Shown in pieces: positions 45,448 to 53,264 of a stretch of DNA of 64,000 bases. Position numbers and translations under genes: made by a program. Numbering within the stretch: the first letter of the stretch is position 1; the number at the start of each line of letters is the position of its first letter. The DNA is taken from positions 124,001 through 188,000 of the forward strand of contig DHZH01000007.1 in NCBI GenBank assembly GCA_002414385.1, given 5' to 3'. The notes below the pieces were generated by a model that saw only the letters and a program-made list of their open reading frames with translations, ran no database searches and was not told where the DNA came from. This DNA comes from Gammaproteobacteria bacterium UBA5109. Lineage in GTDB: Bacteria > Pseudomonadota > Gammaproteobacteria > Pseudomonadales > Pseudohongiellaceae.

Positions 45448-46361
45448 TACTCCTGCTCCTCTACGGCCAGATTGGCATCATATTCCTCACGCATCAGGCG
45501 CAGGGTTTCGCGATACTCCGGGTAAAGAGTGACACTGCCCCCACCGGTTGCTTCGACGGCGATGCCCAGTTCATTGGCTGTATCGTAATGCATGGTCCCA
45601 AGCGGCCAGTGTGGCACCCAGCCGGGCTCCATAGCCACTTCTTCCACGGAAGTGAAGGGGTTAGCTCTGCTGACAACCTGAGGAGGATTCAATATCCAGG
45701 TCTGACTTCTGACCAAAGGCTCTTCCAGGTAAATCGGGTCTTCAATATGACTGACCATGGTCATGTATTCCCCATGGCGGAAAAAAAATTCAGTCATCAC
45801 TCCATAGGGACTGGCCGGCACACCATTACGCTGGTAAACCCCGTATTTCATGTGTGTGGTCGTCACTATCAGCACGCCGTTCTGCCAGACACCGGTGGAA
45901 AAGCCGTTCCACTTGTGCAGCCCATGTCGTTCAGACGGATGCTCTCTGCCATCAAGCCAGATGGTGCGATCAGCCCTGCCGTAGGTACCATTGGTTTCAT
46001 AACCGATTAACTGATCAGTGACCGGATCAAGAATGCGATCTATTCTCAGGTCCGGTCTGGGGCCGCGAAAGGAATACTGCGCCGGATGCGGCTGCCCCTG
46101 TCGCTCAGGCTGGGAAAGAATGGAGGCATCCCAGGTTTCGGCTTTTTGTCTGGCCGCATCGTTTATGGGTATCCCCAGATAGGACCCCAGGCCGGCACCA
46201 GGCACACGATCGTACCAGTCTTCCAGTACCAGTGCTGCCCACATACCGGCAATATCAAATCCCTCTCTTTCTGAATAAGAAAGTTCCTGTGCCAATAGCT
46301 GCGGGTTAAAATACAGACTCAGTGTTGCAGTAAGCAGGCAGTAACAAATTCGACATTTCAT
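45447..46361 (-). CDS. Exported protein of the W-x5-EDW family, copy B (divergent)
   Basis: A 304-residue protein with a signal peptide (ending LLAQ, residue 25). It carries W41-x5-E47-D48-W49 and the GSYLGIPIND, GFSTGVWQ, NGVPASPYGVMTEFF and IEDPIYLEEP segments that align with copies A and C. The middle is more diverged, and it has an extra C-terminal 70 residues. It is the first gene of the three-gene operon B-MBL-A. Function unknown; extracytoplasmic location is clear. Confidence 0.75.
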   Translation of the reverse strand: MKCRICYCLLTATLSLYFNPQLLAQELSYSEREGFDIAGMWAALVLEDWYDRVPGAGLGSYLGIPINDAARQKAETWDASILSQPERQGQPHPAQYSFRGPRPDLRIDRILDPVTDQLIGYETNGTYGRADRTIWLDGREHPSERHGLHKWNGFSTGVWQNGVLIVTTTHMKYGVYQRNGVPASPYGVMTEFFFRHGEYMTMVSHIEDPIYLEEPLVRSQTWILNPPQVVSRANPFTSVEEVAMEPGWVPHWPLGTMHYDTANELGIAVEATGGGSVTLYPEYRETLRLMREEYDANLAVEEQE

Positions 46362-46559
46362 AACTGTTAATTCTTATTATTAATATAAGGTGGAGAGGCC
46401 GGAAATTATAAACAAAGCCTTTTATAAAGAAAGCAAAGAGCCTTAAATTGAACATTTTTTACATCATTGCATAACCTGGCTGTTGCTTCCTCTTGATAGA
46501 GGCATGGAACTGCCAGCCAGGGAACACCCTGTGCTAGAATGCCCCGGGTTTTTTGCAAC
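46362..46559. other. Intergenic region between copy B and tRNA-Arg
   Basis: AT-rich near the copy B start, then a GC-richer tRNA promoter segment. No open frame with support is seen. Confidence 0.4.
46532..46547 (+). promoter_or_regulatory. Extended -10 promoter of tRNA-Arg
   Basis: TGCTAGAAT (46532-46540) is an extended -10 element followed by a GC-rich discriminator (GCCCCGGG), typical of stringently controlled stable RNA genes; the tRNA begins 19 bases after it. No good -35 is visible. Confidence 0.5.
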
Positions 46560-46636
46560 GCTCCGGTGGCACAGATGGATAGCGCGGCCCCCTCCTAAGG
46601 GGCAGGTCAGAGGTTCGAATCCTCTCCGGAGCGCCA
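46560..46636 (+). tRNA. tRNA-Arg (anticodon CCU)
   Basis: A 77-base cloverleaf: acceptor GCTCCGG pairs with CCGGAGC, the anticodon loop is CTCCTAA (CCU, arginine), the T-loop TTCGAAT is present, and CCA is encoded after discriminator G. It stands alone. tRNA-Arg(CCU) genes are frequent integration sites for islands, but no duplicated 3' end was found in the window. Confidence 0.95.
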
Positions 46637-46672
46637 CTTTTGATTAATGTAATTAATAGCTTTATTTCCGGC

Positions 46673-46706
46673 AATCTCCGGGTCTATCCAGGAGCCGGGG
46701 ATTTTT
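46673..46706 (+). terminator. Probable terminator of tRNA-Arg
   Basis: AATCTCCGG (46673-46681) pairs with CCGGGGATT (46695-46703) with one wobble pair, followed by a short T-run. It overlaps the very end of the leftward SMP-30-like gene. Confidence 0.4.
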
Positions 46707-47805
46707 ATCTCTCCCACTCCCCTACCTGAAAACCCTCTACCAGTGTATCTATGGCATAGACTGCAGTATCAACAGCCAGGGTAATGGCAAACAGCGTACT
46801 CTTGTCGGGGCCGCCAAAATGCAGTCCGTGAGTACCGGGAGGCGCAGGAAAATAGGCAATGAATTCACCGCTGTCGGGATCAATAATCCAGGCACCGTTG
46901 TCCGGTGTGTAGATTCGACCCCGCGTATCAACCTGCATGCCGTCCCTGCCGGCCCAGGCAAATTGCCGCTCATTGATCAACGAACCGTCAGGCTGAATGT
47001 CATAAGCAACAATACCGCCAGTAGGTACGGGAGCACCTGCCGGTAATTCCAGATCGGCTGGCAGCATGGCACCCGGAAGTCGTCCAGTGACATAAAGGGT
47101 ATTGCCATCCGGGCTGATGGTAATCCCGTTACCGCGAACCGAACTGTAAGGACCGCTGACTTCACCTTGAGGATTGGCGTAATACACGCCCCCCATGGTC
47201 ATGTACATTCCTCCTTTGTCATCGGCGACCATATCATTGAGTACACCCGGCCCCAGACATTCCAGCGGCTCACCGTTCATGGTGTTGGTAAACAGGCGGC
47301 GTGGTTCAACCTGCCAGATGCCGCGATCCAGGGCACGTTGGCCAACATAGAGCGTGCCATCAGGTGTAAGTGCCAGCGCGCCACCGGTATAGGTATCGGT
47401 ATAAAGAACACGTGTCGTGCCATCAAGATAGATTTCCCAGATCTGGCTGATATCGTTCATGGCCAGCAAAATCCCGTTCTCGGTAGCGATCGGGCTGTCG
47501 GTATTATTACCGCTGCCTTCCCAGATCTTGCGCCAGCTCTGCCCCGCTTCAATAATACCCGGCACTCCGGCAACCGGCGTGTTCTCGAATTCCACCGGAT
47601 CGGCACGAAGTATCCTCATGCCGCCGCTACCGCCTATTGGTTCAGCCGGATTGGAACAATTCGCCAGGACAAAGGCTTCCCGATTAGGGTCATTGCCGCC
47701 TTGCACTCCCGGCGTGCGATTCATATCAATTGGCTGTTGCTGGGCAACTGTTACCGAGCTAAGGGCACTGAGAAATAAAGTCAGAAGTATTTTATTTTTG
47801 TTCAT
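46705..47805 (-). CDS. Exported SMP-30/gluconolactonase/LRE-like beta-propeller protein
   Basis: A 366-residue protein with a signal peptide (ending TVAQ) and repeated six-bladed propeller motifs of the SMP-30/gluconolaconase class (ALTPDGTLYVGQR, NDMVADDKGGMYMTMGG, GITISPDGNTLYVTGR, GMQVDTRGRIYTPDNGAWI). Such enzymes use a metal centre to open lactones, though many exported members are uncharacterised. The frame extends to 47817; ATG 47805 gives the cleaner signal peptide. It is divergent from the hydroxyquinol dioxygenase and lies at the left edge of the catabolic cluster. Confidence 0.82.
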   Translation of the reverse strand: MNKNKILLTLFLSALSSVTVAQQQPIDMNRTPGVQGGNDPNREAFVLANCSNPAEPIGGSGGMRILRADPVEFENTPVAGVPGIIEAGQSWRKIWEGSGNNTDSPIATENGILLAMNDISQIWEIYLDGTTRVLYTDTYTGGALALTPDGTLYVGQRALDRGIWQVEPRRLFTNTMNGEPLECLGPGVLNDMVADDKGGMYMTMGGVYYANPQGEVSGPYSSVRGNGITISPDGNTLYVTGRLPGAMLPADLELPAGAPVPTGGIVAYDIQPDGSLINERQFAWAGRDGMQVDTRGRIYTPDNGAWIIDPDSGEFIAYFPAPPGTHGLHFGGPDKSTLFAITLAVDTAVYAIDTLVEGFQVGEWER

Positions 47806-48185
47806 GTTGCATCCCACTTGTTTTTGAATCTGCTTTCAGGGTTATAGCGTGTTTCCGCGACACCAACAATACTCTTTAATCTAACAGGGCTCCACTGCAA
47901 AGAGTTATTACGTTGTAAATGGAGCAGTAAGACCGACCAGGGCAACTTGACAGAGCAGACTGATTAAAAGAAAATTTATGTTCGTATAGAGAATATAATG
48001 TACGTATTACGAACATTTTTATGTTTCTATATTTCCGGGGAATTACCAATTGCTTTATGGCACTTGATTCATCGCAAAAAGCACGCTTGCACTGCTCTGG
48101 CTATCTTGGTTGAATGCTGGCTCTGCCTGCGAGGACAGCAGGCAATCTTTCCAGTGAGAAAATTAATAACAGAAGGGTTCCCACT
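47806..48185. other. Control region upstream of the hydroxyquinol dioxygenase gene
   Basis: 380 bases between divergent genes. It contains TTGACA at 47947-47952, TATAAT at 47994-47999, a long TTCG/CGAA inverted repeat (annotated separately) and a leader hairpin TGCCTGC/GCAGGCA at about 48126-48146. The leader to the dioxygenase ATG is about 180 bases. A frame at 47998-48189 inside it is not supported. Confidence 0.5.
47979..48015. promoter_or_regulatory. Putative IclR-type operator upstream of the hydroxyquinol dioxygenase
   Basis: TGTTCGTA (47979-47986) and TACGAACA (48008-48015) form a perfect 8-bp inverted repeat with a 21-base spacer that contains a perfect TATAAT at 47994-47999. The GTTCG/CGAAC arms resemble the sites of PcaU/PcaR-type IclR regulators, and an IclR gene lies in the same cluster. 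Binding is inferred. Confidence 0.55.
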
Positions 48186-49070
48186 ATGAGTGTAAAAGTA
48201 AAAGACTTTGGCCTGGACAATATGCCACAGGCTGTATTGGAAGAATACGGTAGTAAAACCGAAGATCCCCGCCTGCGTGAAATCATGCTGGCCCTGATCA
48301 CCCATTTACATGAATTTGTCAAAGAAGTAGAGCTGACTGAAGAGGAATGGTTCAAGGCCATTCAGTTTCTGACTGCTGTCGGACATAAATGTGATGATGT
48401 ACGCCAGGAATTTATTCTGCTCTCAGATACCCTGGGCGTGTCATCGCTGGTTGATACCGTCAACCACCTGCGTAAAGGCATCGGGACGGAAAATACGGTT
48501 CTGGGCCCCTTCTATGTGCCCGGTTCACCGGAAAAGCCAATGGGCGCCAGCATCGTCCAGAAGCCAACTGAAAAAGGCGTGACTGCAGTGGTTAACGGCA
48601 CTGTAAGGGACCAGGATGGCAATCCGGTCGCCAATGCCGTGCTGGATGTCTGGCAGTCTTCCAGTGAAGGGCTGTACCACATGCAGGATGAGAACATGCC
48701 TGAATACAATCTGTGTGGCCGTTTTACCACCGGGGATGACGGTAAATACATCTTTGTCACGGAAAAACCGGCAGCCTATCCGGTCCCGACTGACGGCCCC
48801 GTCGGTGATATGCTGCGGGCCTGTGGTCGCCACCCAATGAGACCGGGTCACTTGCATTTCATCATCACCGCACCCGGTTATGACCGTCTGGTCACACACA
48901 TTTTTACCAACGGTGACGAATATCTTGATTCCGATGCCGTTTTTGCCACCAAGTCTTCCCTGGTTGGTGAATACAAACCCTGTAATGATGAAGCACTGGC
49001 ACAGGAATTGAATATCGACGGTGATTTTGAGAAGGTCGATTTTGATTTCACATTACTGGCCAGTAAATAA
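48186..49070 (+). CDS. chqB: Hydroxyquinol 1,2-dioxygenase (intradiol)
   Basis: Non-haem Fe(III) intradiol dioxygenase that opens hydroxyquinol to maleylacetate. The predicted iron ligands are Tyr164 (EGLYHMQDE), Tyr198 (AAYPVPTDG), His222 and His224 (RPGHLHF), within one residue of those described for the Nocardioides simplex enzyme. The N-terminal helical dimerisation domain is present, and 294 residues is normal. ATG 48186 has a GAAGGG site 8 bases upstream. It heads the left part of the hydroquinone cluster, with the CoA-transferase 32 bases downstream. Catechol 1,2-dioxygenase activity is a less likely alternative. Confidence 0.88.
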   Translation: MSVKVKDFGLDNMPQAVLEEYGSKTEDPRLREIMLALITHLHEFVKEVELTEEEWFKAIQFLTAVGHKCDDVRQEFILLSDTLGVSSLVDTVNHLRKGIGTENTVLGPFYVPGSPEKPMGASIVQKPTEKGVTAVVNGTVRDQDGNPVANAVLDVWQSSSEGLYHMQDENMPEYNLCGRFTTGDDGKYIFVTEKPAAYPVPTDGPVGDMLRACGRHPMRPGHLHFIITAPGYDRLVTHIFTNGDEYLDSDAVFATKSSLVGEYKPCNDEALAQELNIDGDFEKVDFDFTLLASK

Positions 49071-49102
49071 ACCCACTTGGATCTGTTAATACGCGAGGAA
49101 AT

Positions 49103-50452
49103 ATGAAAGAAGTCCCACAAATCAGTCTGCAGGAAGCCGCACAAAAAATCTCCGATGGCGACACCATGATCGTCGGCGGGTTCGGCATGACCGGCAATCC
49201 TGTTCACCTCCTGCACGCGATCGCTGAAACCGGCGTAAAAAACCTGACTTATGTCGGTAACAACGTAGGAGAGCCCGGACTGGGCGGTGGAAGACTGCTG
49301 CGTAACGGGCAGATCAAAAAGGCCATTGGTTCATTTTTTACCTCCAATCCGGAAGCGGTAAAAGCTGCACAGTCCGGCGAAATGGAAGTAGAACTTCTAC
49401 CCCAGGGAACCCTTTGCGAAGCCATGCGCGCCGGCGGTGCCGGACTCGGTGGCTTCTTTACCCCGACTTCAGCCGGTACCGCACTGGCTGAAGGCAGGGA
49501 AACCCGGGAGATTGATGGCCAGGAAATGGTGTTAATTCCGCCGATCAAGGGTGAAATCGCCCTGATTCGTGCCTGGAAAGCCGACACTGCTGGCAACCTG
49601 CAGTACCGCATGACGGAAAACAACTTCAACCAGGCCGCAGCCACAGCCGGCAAGGTCGTGATCGCCGAAGTAGAGGAAATCGTTCCGGTTGGCGAACTCG
49701 ACCCGAATTTTATTCATACCCAGGGCTGTTTTGTGGATTTTCTGGTTGAGGCCAGGCTGACACTGGAGGACCTCGGTTCCTCTGCTTCGGTACCGCCGAA
49801 AACAGATAATGTCGATGAATCCCGTATGAACATAGCCCGGGCTGCACTGGGTGAACTCAATCCGGGTGATGTAGTCAATCTGGGCATCGGAATCCCGACG
49901 CTGGTAGCAGACCTGATTACCCCGGAAAGCGGCATCATCATGCATACCGAAAACGGCATGTTGGGCGTCGGTCCGCGCCCTGACTCCGGCGGCGCCATGG
50001 ATTATCCGGTTAACGCCGGCAAAATTCCGGTCAGTGAGCTGCCGGGCGCGAGTTACTTCGATTCCTGCATTTCCTTCGGCATGATTCGCGGCGGGCACGT
50101 TGATGTCTCTGTGATCGGCGGCCTGGAAGTGGATGAAGCGGCCAATCTGGCCAACTGGGCGGTTCCCGGAAAACCCCTGCTGGGTGTCGGCGGCGCCATG
50201 GACCTCTCGTCCGGCTCCAAACGCCTGATTGTCACCATGACGCATACCAGCCGTGATGGCTCACCCAAAATCGTCCCGTCCTGTGAGCTTCCTTTAACCG
50301 CAAAAGGTGTGGTTGATGTCGTGGTAACCGACCTGGCCATGTTCCGCTTCGTGGAAGGCGAACTGGTACTGGTCAAGGTGATGCCTGATTCCAGCCTGGA
50401 AGAAATTGCTGAAAAGACCAGCGCCAAATACCGGGTTGCTCTGGAAGACTGA
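49103..50452 (+). CDS. 3-oxoadipate (acyl) CoA-transferase, fused A and B subunits
   Basis: A 449-residue family I CoA-transferase in which both subunits are one polypeptide: the A part (about 1-225, GGFGMTGNPVHLL start, NVGEPGLGGGRLL) and the B part (about 240-449, LGIGIPTLVADLI). The catalytic glutamate is Glu283 in HTENGMLGVG. By position between hydroxyquinol dioxygenase and the rest of the cluster it most likely moves CoA from succinyl-CoA to 3-oxoadipate (PcaIJ role). A related succinyl-CoA:3-oxoacid activity cannot be excluded. Most PcaIJ enzymes are two separate proteins. Confidence 0.85.
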   Translation: MKEVPQISLQEAAQKISDGDTMIVGGFGMTGNPVHLLHAIAETGVKNLTYVGNNVGEPGLGGGRLLRNGQIKKAIGSFFTSNPEAVKAAQSGEMEVELLPQGTLCEAMRAGGAGLGGFFTPTSAGTALAEGRETREIDGQEMVLIPPIKGEIALIRAWKADTAGNLQYRMTENNFNQAAATAGKVVIAEVEEIVPVGELDPNFIHTQGCFVDFLVEARLTLEDLGSSASVPPKTDNVDESRMNIARAALGELNPGDVVNLGIGIPTLVADLITPESGIIMHTENGMLGVGPRPDSGGAMDYPVNAGKIPVSELPGASYFDSCISFGMIRGGHVDVSVIGGLEVDEAANLANWAVPGKPLLGVGGAMDLSSGSKRLIVTMTHTSRDGSPKIVPSCELPLTAKGVVDVVVTDLAMFRFVEGELVLVKVMPDSSLEEIAEKTSAKYRVALED

Positions 50453-50467
50453 TAGCCTTTGCAGCAG

Positions 50468-51274
50468 CTACAAAGACAGGCTCTCGTCGACAGGCAGCAC
50501 TTCAGCGATTTTCGCGGCTGCCTGTTGCAGACTTGGCAATAACTCTTCCTTCAGGCGCTTTTTATCCATCTTTTGCGGTTGCGAGCTGATGTTGATCGCC
50601 GCGACCGCTTTTCCCTGCTTGTTGATAATCGGTACTGATACCGAACTCAAGCCGATTTCCAGCTCTTCATTGACCAGCGAATAGCCCTGACTGCGTGCTG
50701 CCAATACTTCATTTAAAATCAAGGAATCGTCTGTAAGAGTATGTTTTGTAAATTTATTTATTTTTTGCTTTTTAATAAATTTGTAAATTTCCTGCTCTGG
50801 CATTGCGGCCAGCAAAACCCGTCCCATGGAAGTGCTCAGCGCCGGTAATCTTGAGCCGATATTGAGGCTGACTGACATCAGCTGCCGGGTCAGGCTGCGG
50901 GCAATGTAAACCACATCTGGCAGGTCCAGCACCGATACCGAACAGGACTCTCCGGTATGCTCGCTGACTTCCTTGATATAGGGCTGTATCAGTTCTACCA
51001 GGGGCTGGGAATTCAGATAGGAAAAACCCAGATTTAACACTCTGGCAGAGAGCCAGAAATATTTACCGTCTGATTCCACATACCCCAGTGCATGCAGGGT
51101 ATGTAAAAATCGCCGCGCCGTGGCCCGGGCCAGTTCGGTTCTACTCGCAACTTCAGTCAGGGTCAATCTGCAGTGATCCTTGTCAAAGCAGCGTATGACT
51201 GCCAATCCACGCGCCAATGAGGTAACATAGTCCTTACTGTCAGCCCCGATAAAACTTGACATATTTGGGTCCAT
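50468..51274 (-). CDS. IclR-family transcriptional regulator (PcaR/PcaU-like)
   Basis: A 268-residue regulator with an N-terminal winged helix-turn-helix (SLARGLAVIRCFDKD, LTLTEVASRTELARATARRFL) and a C-terminal effector domain with the family SSVSVPIINKQGKAVAAINIS segment. PcaR, PcaU and PobR of this group respond to protocatechuate-pathway aromatics or 3-oxoadipate. It is divergent from hapC and shares a control region holding its likely sites. Starts at 51274 or 51262 are both possible. It probably controls the whole cluster. Confidence 0.88.
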   Translation of the reverse strand: MDPNMSSFIGADSKDYVTSLARGLAVIRCFDKDHCRLTLTEVASRTELARATARRFLHTLHALGYVESDGKYFWLSARVLNLGFSYLNSQPLVELIQPYIKEVSEHTGESCSVSVLDLPDVVYIARSLTRQLMSVSLNIGSRLPALSTSMGRVLLAAMPEQEIYKFIKKQKINKFTKHTLTDDSLILNEVLAARSQGYSLVNEELEIGLSSVSVPIINKQGKAVAAINISSQPQKMDKKRLKEELLPSLQQAAAKIAEVLPVDESLSL

Positions 51275-51293
51275 TAAGCATAATCTTTCGTCC

Positions 51294-51356
51294 AAGTTCG
51301 CTGGGGATTACATTAGTTCGCTATATGAACTTTGTCAAGATTGTGCCTGGTAAGAT
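51294..51356 (+). promoter_or_regulatory. Divergent control region: IclR-type half-sites and extended -10 promoter of hapC
   Basis: AGTTCGCT occurs at 51295-51302 and again at 51315-51322, exactly 20 bases apart. The second copy is also the left arm of the palindrome AGTTC-N7-GAACT (51315-51331). Downstream lies TGGTAAGAT (51348-51356), an extended -10. The palindrome would sit near -40 relative to the start, in an activator-like position. TTCG/CGAAC arms match the site 3.3 kb upstream. Confidence 0.6.
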
Positions 51357-51487
51357 GGCAATTAACTGCCATTGATTCCGATCAAAACAGTTTAAAATTA
51401 CTTGGCTTAGAATCTATCAGACACCAACAGAAGCATTAATTGCAGATACTGCAAAAAGTGTAAATAATTTAGTAACAGGAGATCAGC

Positions 51488-51997
51488 ATGTCTGTGGAAT
51501 ACAAAACAACCTACGCTTCCATCGATAACTACAACAAAGGCGGCGTCCAGATGGTCAGCGGTAACATTAAAGATTACGTTTTCTCTAATGTTTATGAAGT
51601 CGCTGCAACCTCCCCTGCCTACGAACGTGTAGTCGTGGCAATCAACCTGGTCTATACCCTTGAAGCCGCACGTGCTGAAGGCCAGTCAGACTGGTATGTC
51701 TGTGCCCACGATGAATTCGTGATTGCCTTTGACTACGACGTGGAAGTGCACTACATCAAACTGGATGACACCAGCTTCATTGATGATGATAAAGACGGTG
51801 CTATCAAACTGAACGAAAAACCTGCCGGTCAATACATGGGTAAAATTACCCTGAAGCGTGGTCACCAGGCCCTGTTGCCGGAAAAAACAGCCTACAGCAT
51901 CAAAGCCGAGAAGCCGGCAACAATTGTTTACCAGACCGTTCTGGGTGATGAATCCGTACAGAAATGGAACGAAATCTGCCTGACAGAGGAGCAATAA
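51488..51997 (+). CDS. hapC: Hydroquinone 1,2-dioxygenase, small (alpha) subunit
   Basis: A 169-residue protein that pairs with the next gene as the two-subunit Fe(II) hydroquinone dioxygenase (HapCD/PnpCD type), which cleaves hydroquinone to 4-hydroxymuconic semialdehyde. It fits the roughly 18 kDa small subunit, which has a cupin-like fold but no metal ligands. Conserved-looking segments include WYVCAHDEFVIAFDYDVEVHY and a KRGHQALLPEKTAY region (each shown only in part by motif). An AGGAGA site precedes the ATG. Assignment depends mainly on its partner and context. Confidence 0.85.
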   Translation: MSVEYKTTYASIDNYNKGGVQMVSGNIKDYVFSNVYEVAATSPAYERVVVAINLVYTLEAARAEGQSDWYVCAHDEFVIAFDYDVEVHYIKLDDTSFIDDDKDGAIKLNEKPAGQYMGKITLKRGHQALLPEKTAYSIKAEKPATIVYQTVLGDESVQKWNEICLTEEQ

Positions 51998-52122
51998 AAC
52001 GCTCCTTCAGGGCACAGCTGGAAAAGCATGCAAGAACAGAGTATTTAAGGCCTAGGCTATTGACTTTATTAGCCAAAACCATACAGTAACCGTATAGATT
52101 TAAAGTAAAGGAAGGAATGACA

Positions 52123-53097
52123 ATGACTAACTTAAATGCAATGGTGGACAACAAAAAGACCGGCTATCAGGACTTCACTGCCGGTAGTTTTACTTTCCGT
52201 CGTGATGAGTACTTCGCCTATGTTGATTATCCAGGTGGCGAGTATGTCATGCCGATTGATGACTTTCTGAAAGCCCTGATGCGCGACATCGCCTGGGGTT
52301 TCTTTTACGGCACCGTAAACTTCGACTCCGTACTGGGCACCACAAACCATTACGGCAACGTTGATCTGTTCATCGGTTCTGAAAACGAAGAGTATGTAAA
52401 CAACGGTAAAGACTATAAAGAGAACTTCCCCTCAGATGAGCTGATGGAAATTTTCCAGGCCATGCAGTCCGACTGGACAATCGAAGGCTTTGACCCCTTT
52501 GCCGCGCCGCAGGAAACCGGCACTGCCTGGGGACCGAAAAACGGCAATAACGATGAAGCCATTTCACGCAAGCGTCAGGTTGCCAAGCGTATGATTGGTA
52601 TTCCGGGCGATACTGAAGTGCGTTCTGACGATACCGGTTATCCTGTCAACCGTCATTTTAAAGACGTTGATCAGTCACAGCCGGTAGTTGAAGCAGAGCC
52701 TGGTTTCGAAGACCAGATCCACGGTTTCAACCTGTGGGCGCATTTGTCACGTTCAGATGTAACCTGGAACCCATCAGTGGTTTCAGTGTGCAAACAGAGC
52801 CTGCTGTGCCCGACTTCAGAAGAATACATTCTGCCGGTTGAACATGGTAATGACCGTGTTGAATGGTTTGTTCAGGTGAGTGATGAAATCATCTGGGATA
52901 TCAAGGATGGTAAAAGCAGCAAGCCCCGTGCTTCTCTTGTAATGCGCGCTGGCGACGTTGCCTGTATGCCAGCTGATATCCGACATCAGGGTTTTTCACC
53001 CAAACGCTCCATGCTGATTGTCTGGGAAAACGGTTCACCGGAAATTCTGGACATGATCAAGCAGGGCAACCAGCCTCGGGTTGGTGTTGAGTTTTAA
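52123..53097 (+). CDS. hapD: Hydroquinone 1,2-dioxygenase, large (beta, catalytic) subunit
   Basis: Catalytic subunit of the extradiol-type dioxygenase. In the cupin domain the ligand set His241-x-Asn243-x3-Glu247 (HGNDRVE) plus His288 (IRHQGF) reproduces the spacing reported for PnpD of Pseudomonas WBC-3 (His256, Asn258, Glu262, His303). The frame also starts at 52117, but GGAAGG lies 7 bases before the ATG at 52123, so that start is preferred (324 residues). A 125-base gap separates it from hapC, and a strong terminator follows, so the later genes may have their own promoter. Confidence 0.92.
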   Translation: MTNLNAMVDNKKTGYQDFTAGSFTFRRDEYFAYVDYPGGEYVMPIDDFLKALMRDIAWGFFYGTVNFDSVLGTTNHYGNVDLFIGSENEEYVNNGKDYKENFPSDELMEIFQAMQSDWTIEGFDPFAAPQETGTAWGPKNGNNDEAISRKRQVAKRMIGIPGDTEVRSDDTGYPVNRHFKDVDQSQPVVEAEPGFEDQIHGFNLWAHLSRSDVTWNPSVVSVCKQSLLCPTSEEYILPVEHGNDRVEWFVQVSDEIIWDIKDGKSSKPRASLVMRAGDVACMPADIRHQGFSPKRSMLIVWENGSPEILDMIKQGNQPRVGVEF

Positions 53098-53151
53098 TTA
53101 ATACTCAACTAGCAGTAGAGCAGTAACAAAGAAAATCCTTTACTTTTAAAT

Positions 53152-53184
53152 AGCTGCTGTCCGCTTCCGGGCAGCAGCTTTTTT
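53152..53184 (+). terminator. Rho-independent terminator after hapD
   Basis: AGCTGCTGTCCG (53152-53163) and CGGGCAGCAGCT (53168-53179) form a 12-bp stem with one G-T type mismatch and loop CTTC, followed by T5. It separates hapCD from the dehydrogenase gene. Confidence 0.85.
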
Positions 53185-53187
53185 CTA

Positions 53188-53240
53188 GGAACCTCTAATT
53201 AAGTCCTTGTTTCTGGTTCAGCGACTTAATCAGAGCTTCC
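53188..53240. repeat. Imperfect inverted repeat of the GGAAGCTCTGATTAAGTC family
   Basis: GGAACCTCTAATTAAGTC (53188-53205) and GACTTAATCAGAGCTTCC (53223-53240) match at 16 of 18 positions as an inverted repeat with a 17-base loop. The arm GAAGCTCTGATTAA is also found at 30828-30841. It lies between the hapD terminator and the dehydrogenase start, where it could form a stable mRNA hairpin. Confidence 0.75.
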
Positions 53241-53264
53241 CTAATCTATAACTCTTGGAACGCT

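Noticed and set aside
47998..48189. 63-codon frame inside the hydroxyquinol dioxygenase leader
   Set aside because: It has no ribosome binding site, it begins inside the putative operator and its end overlaps the real start codon. Cys/Trp/His-rich composition looks like non-coding sequence.
49532..50245. 237-codon antisense frame over the CoA-transferase
   Set aside because: A mirror of strong coding bias on the plus strand; His/Arg/Gln-rich with no domain.
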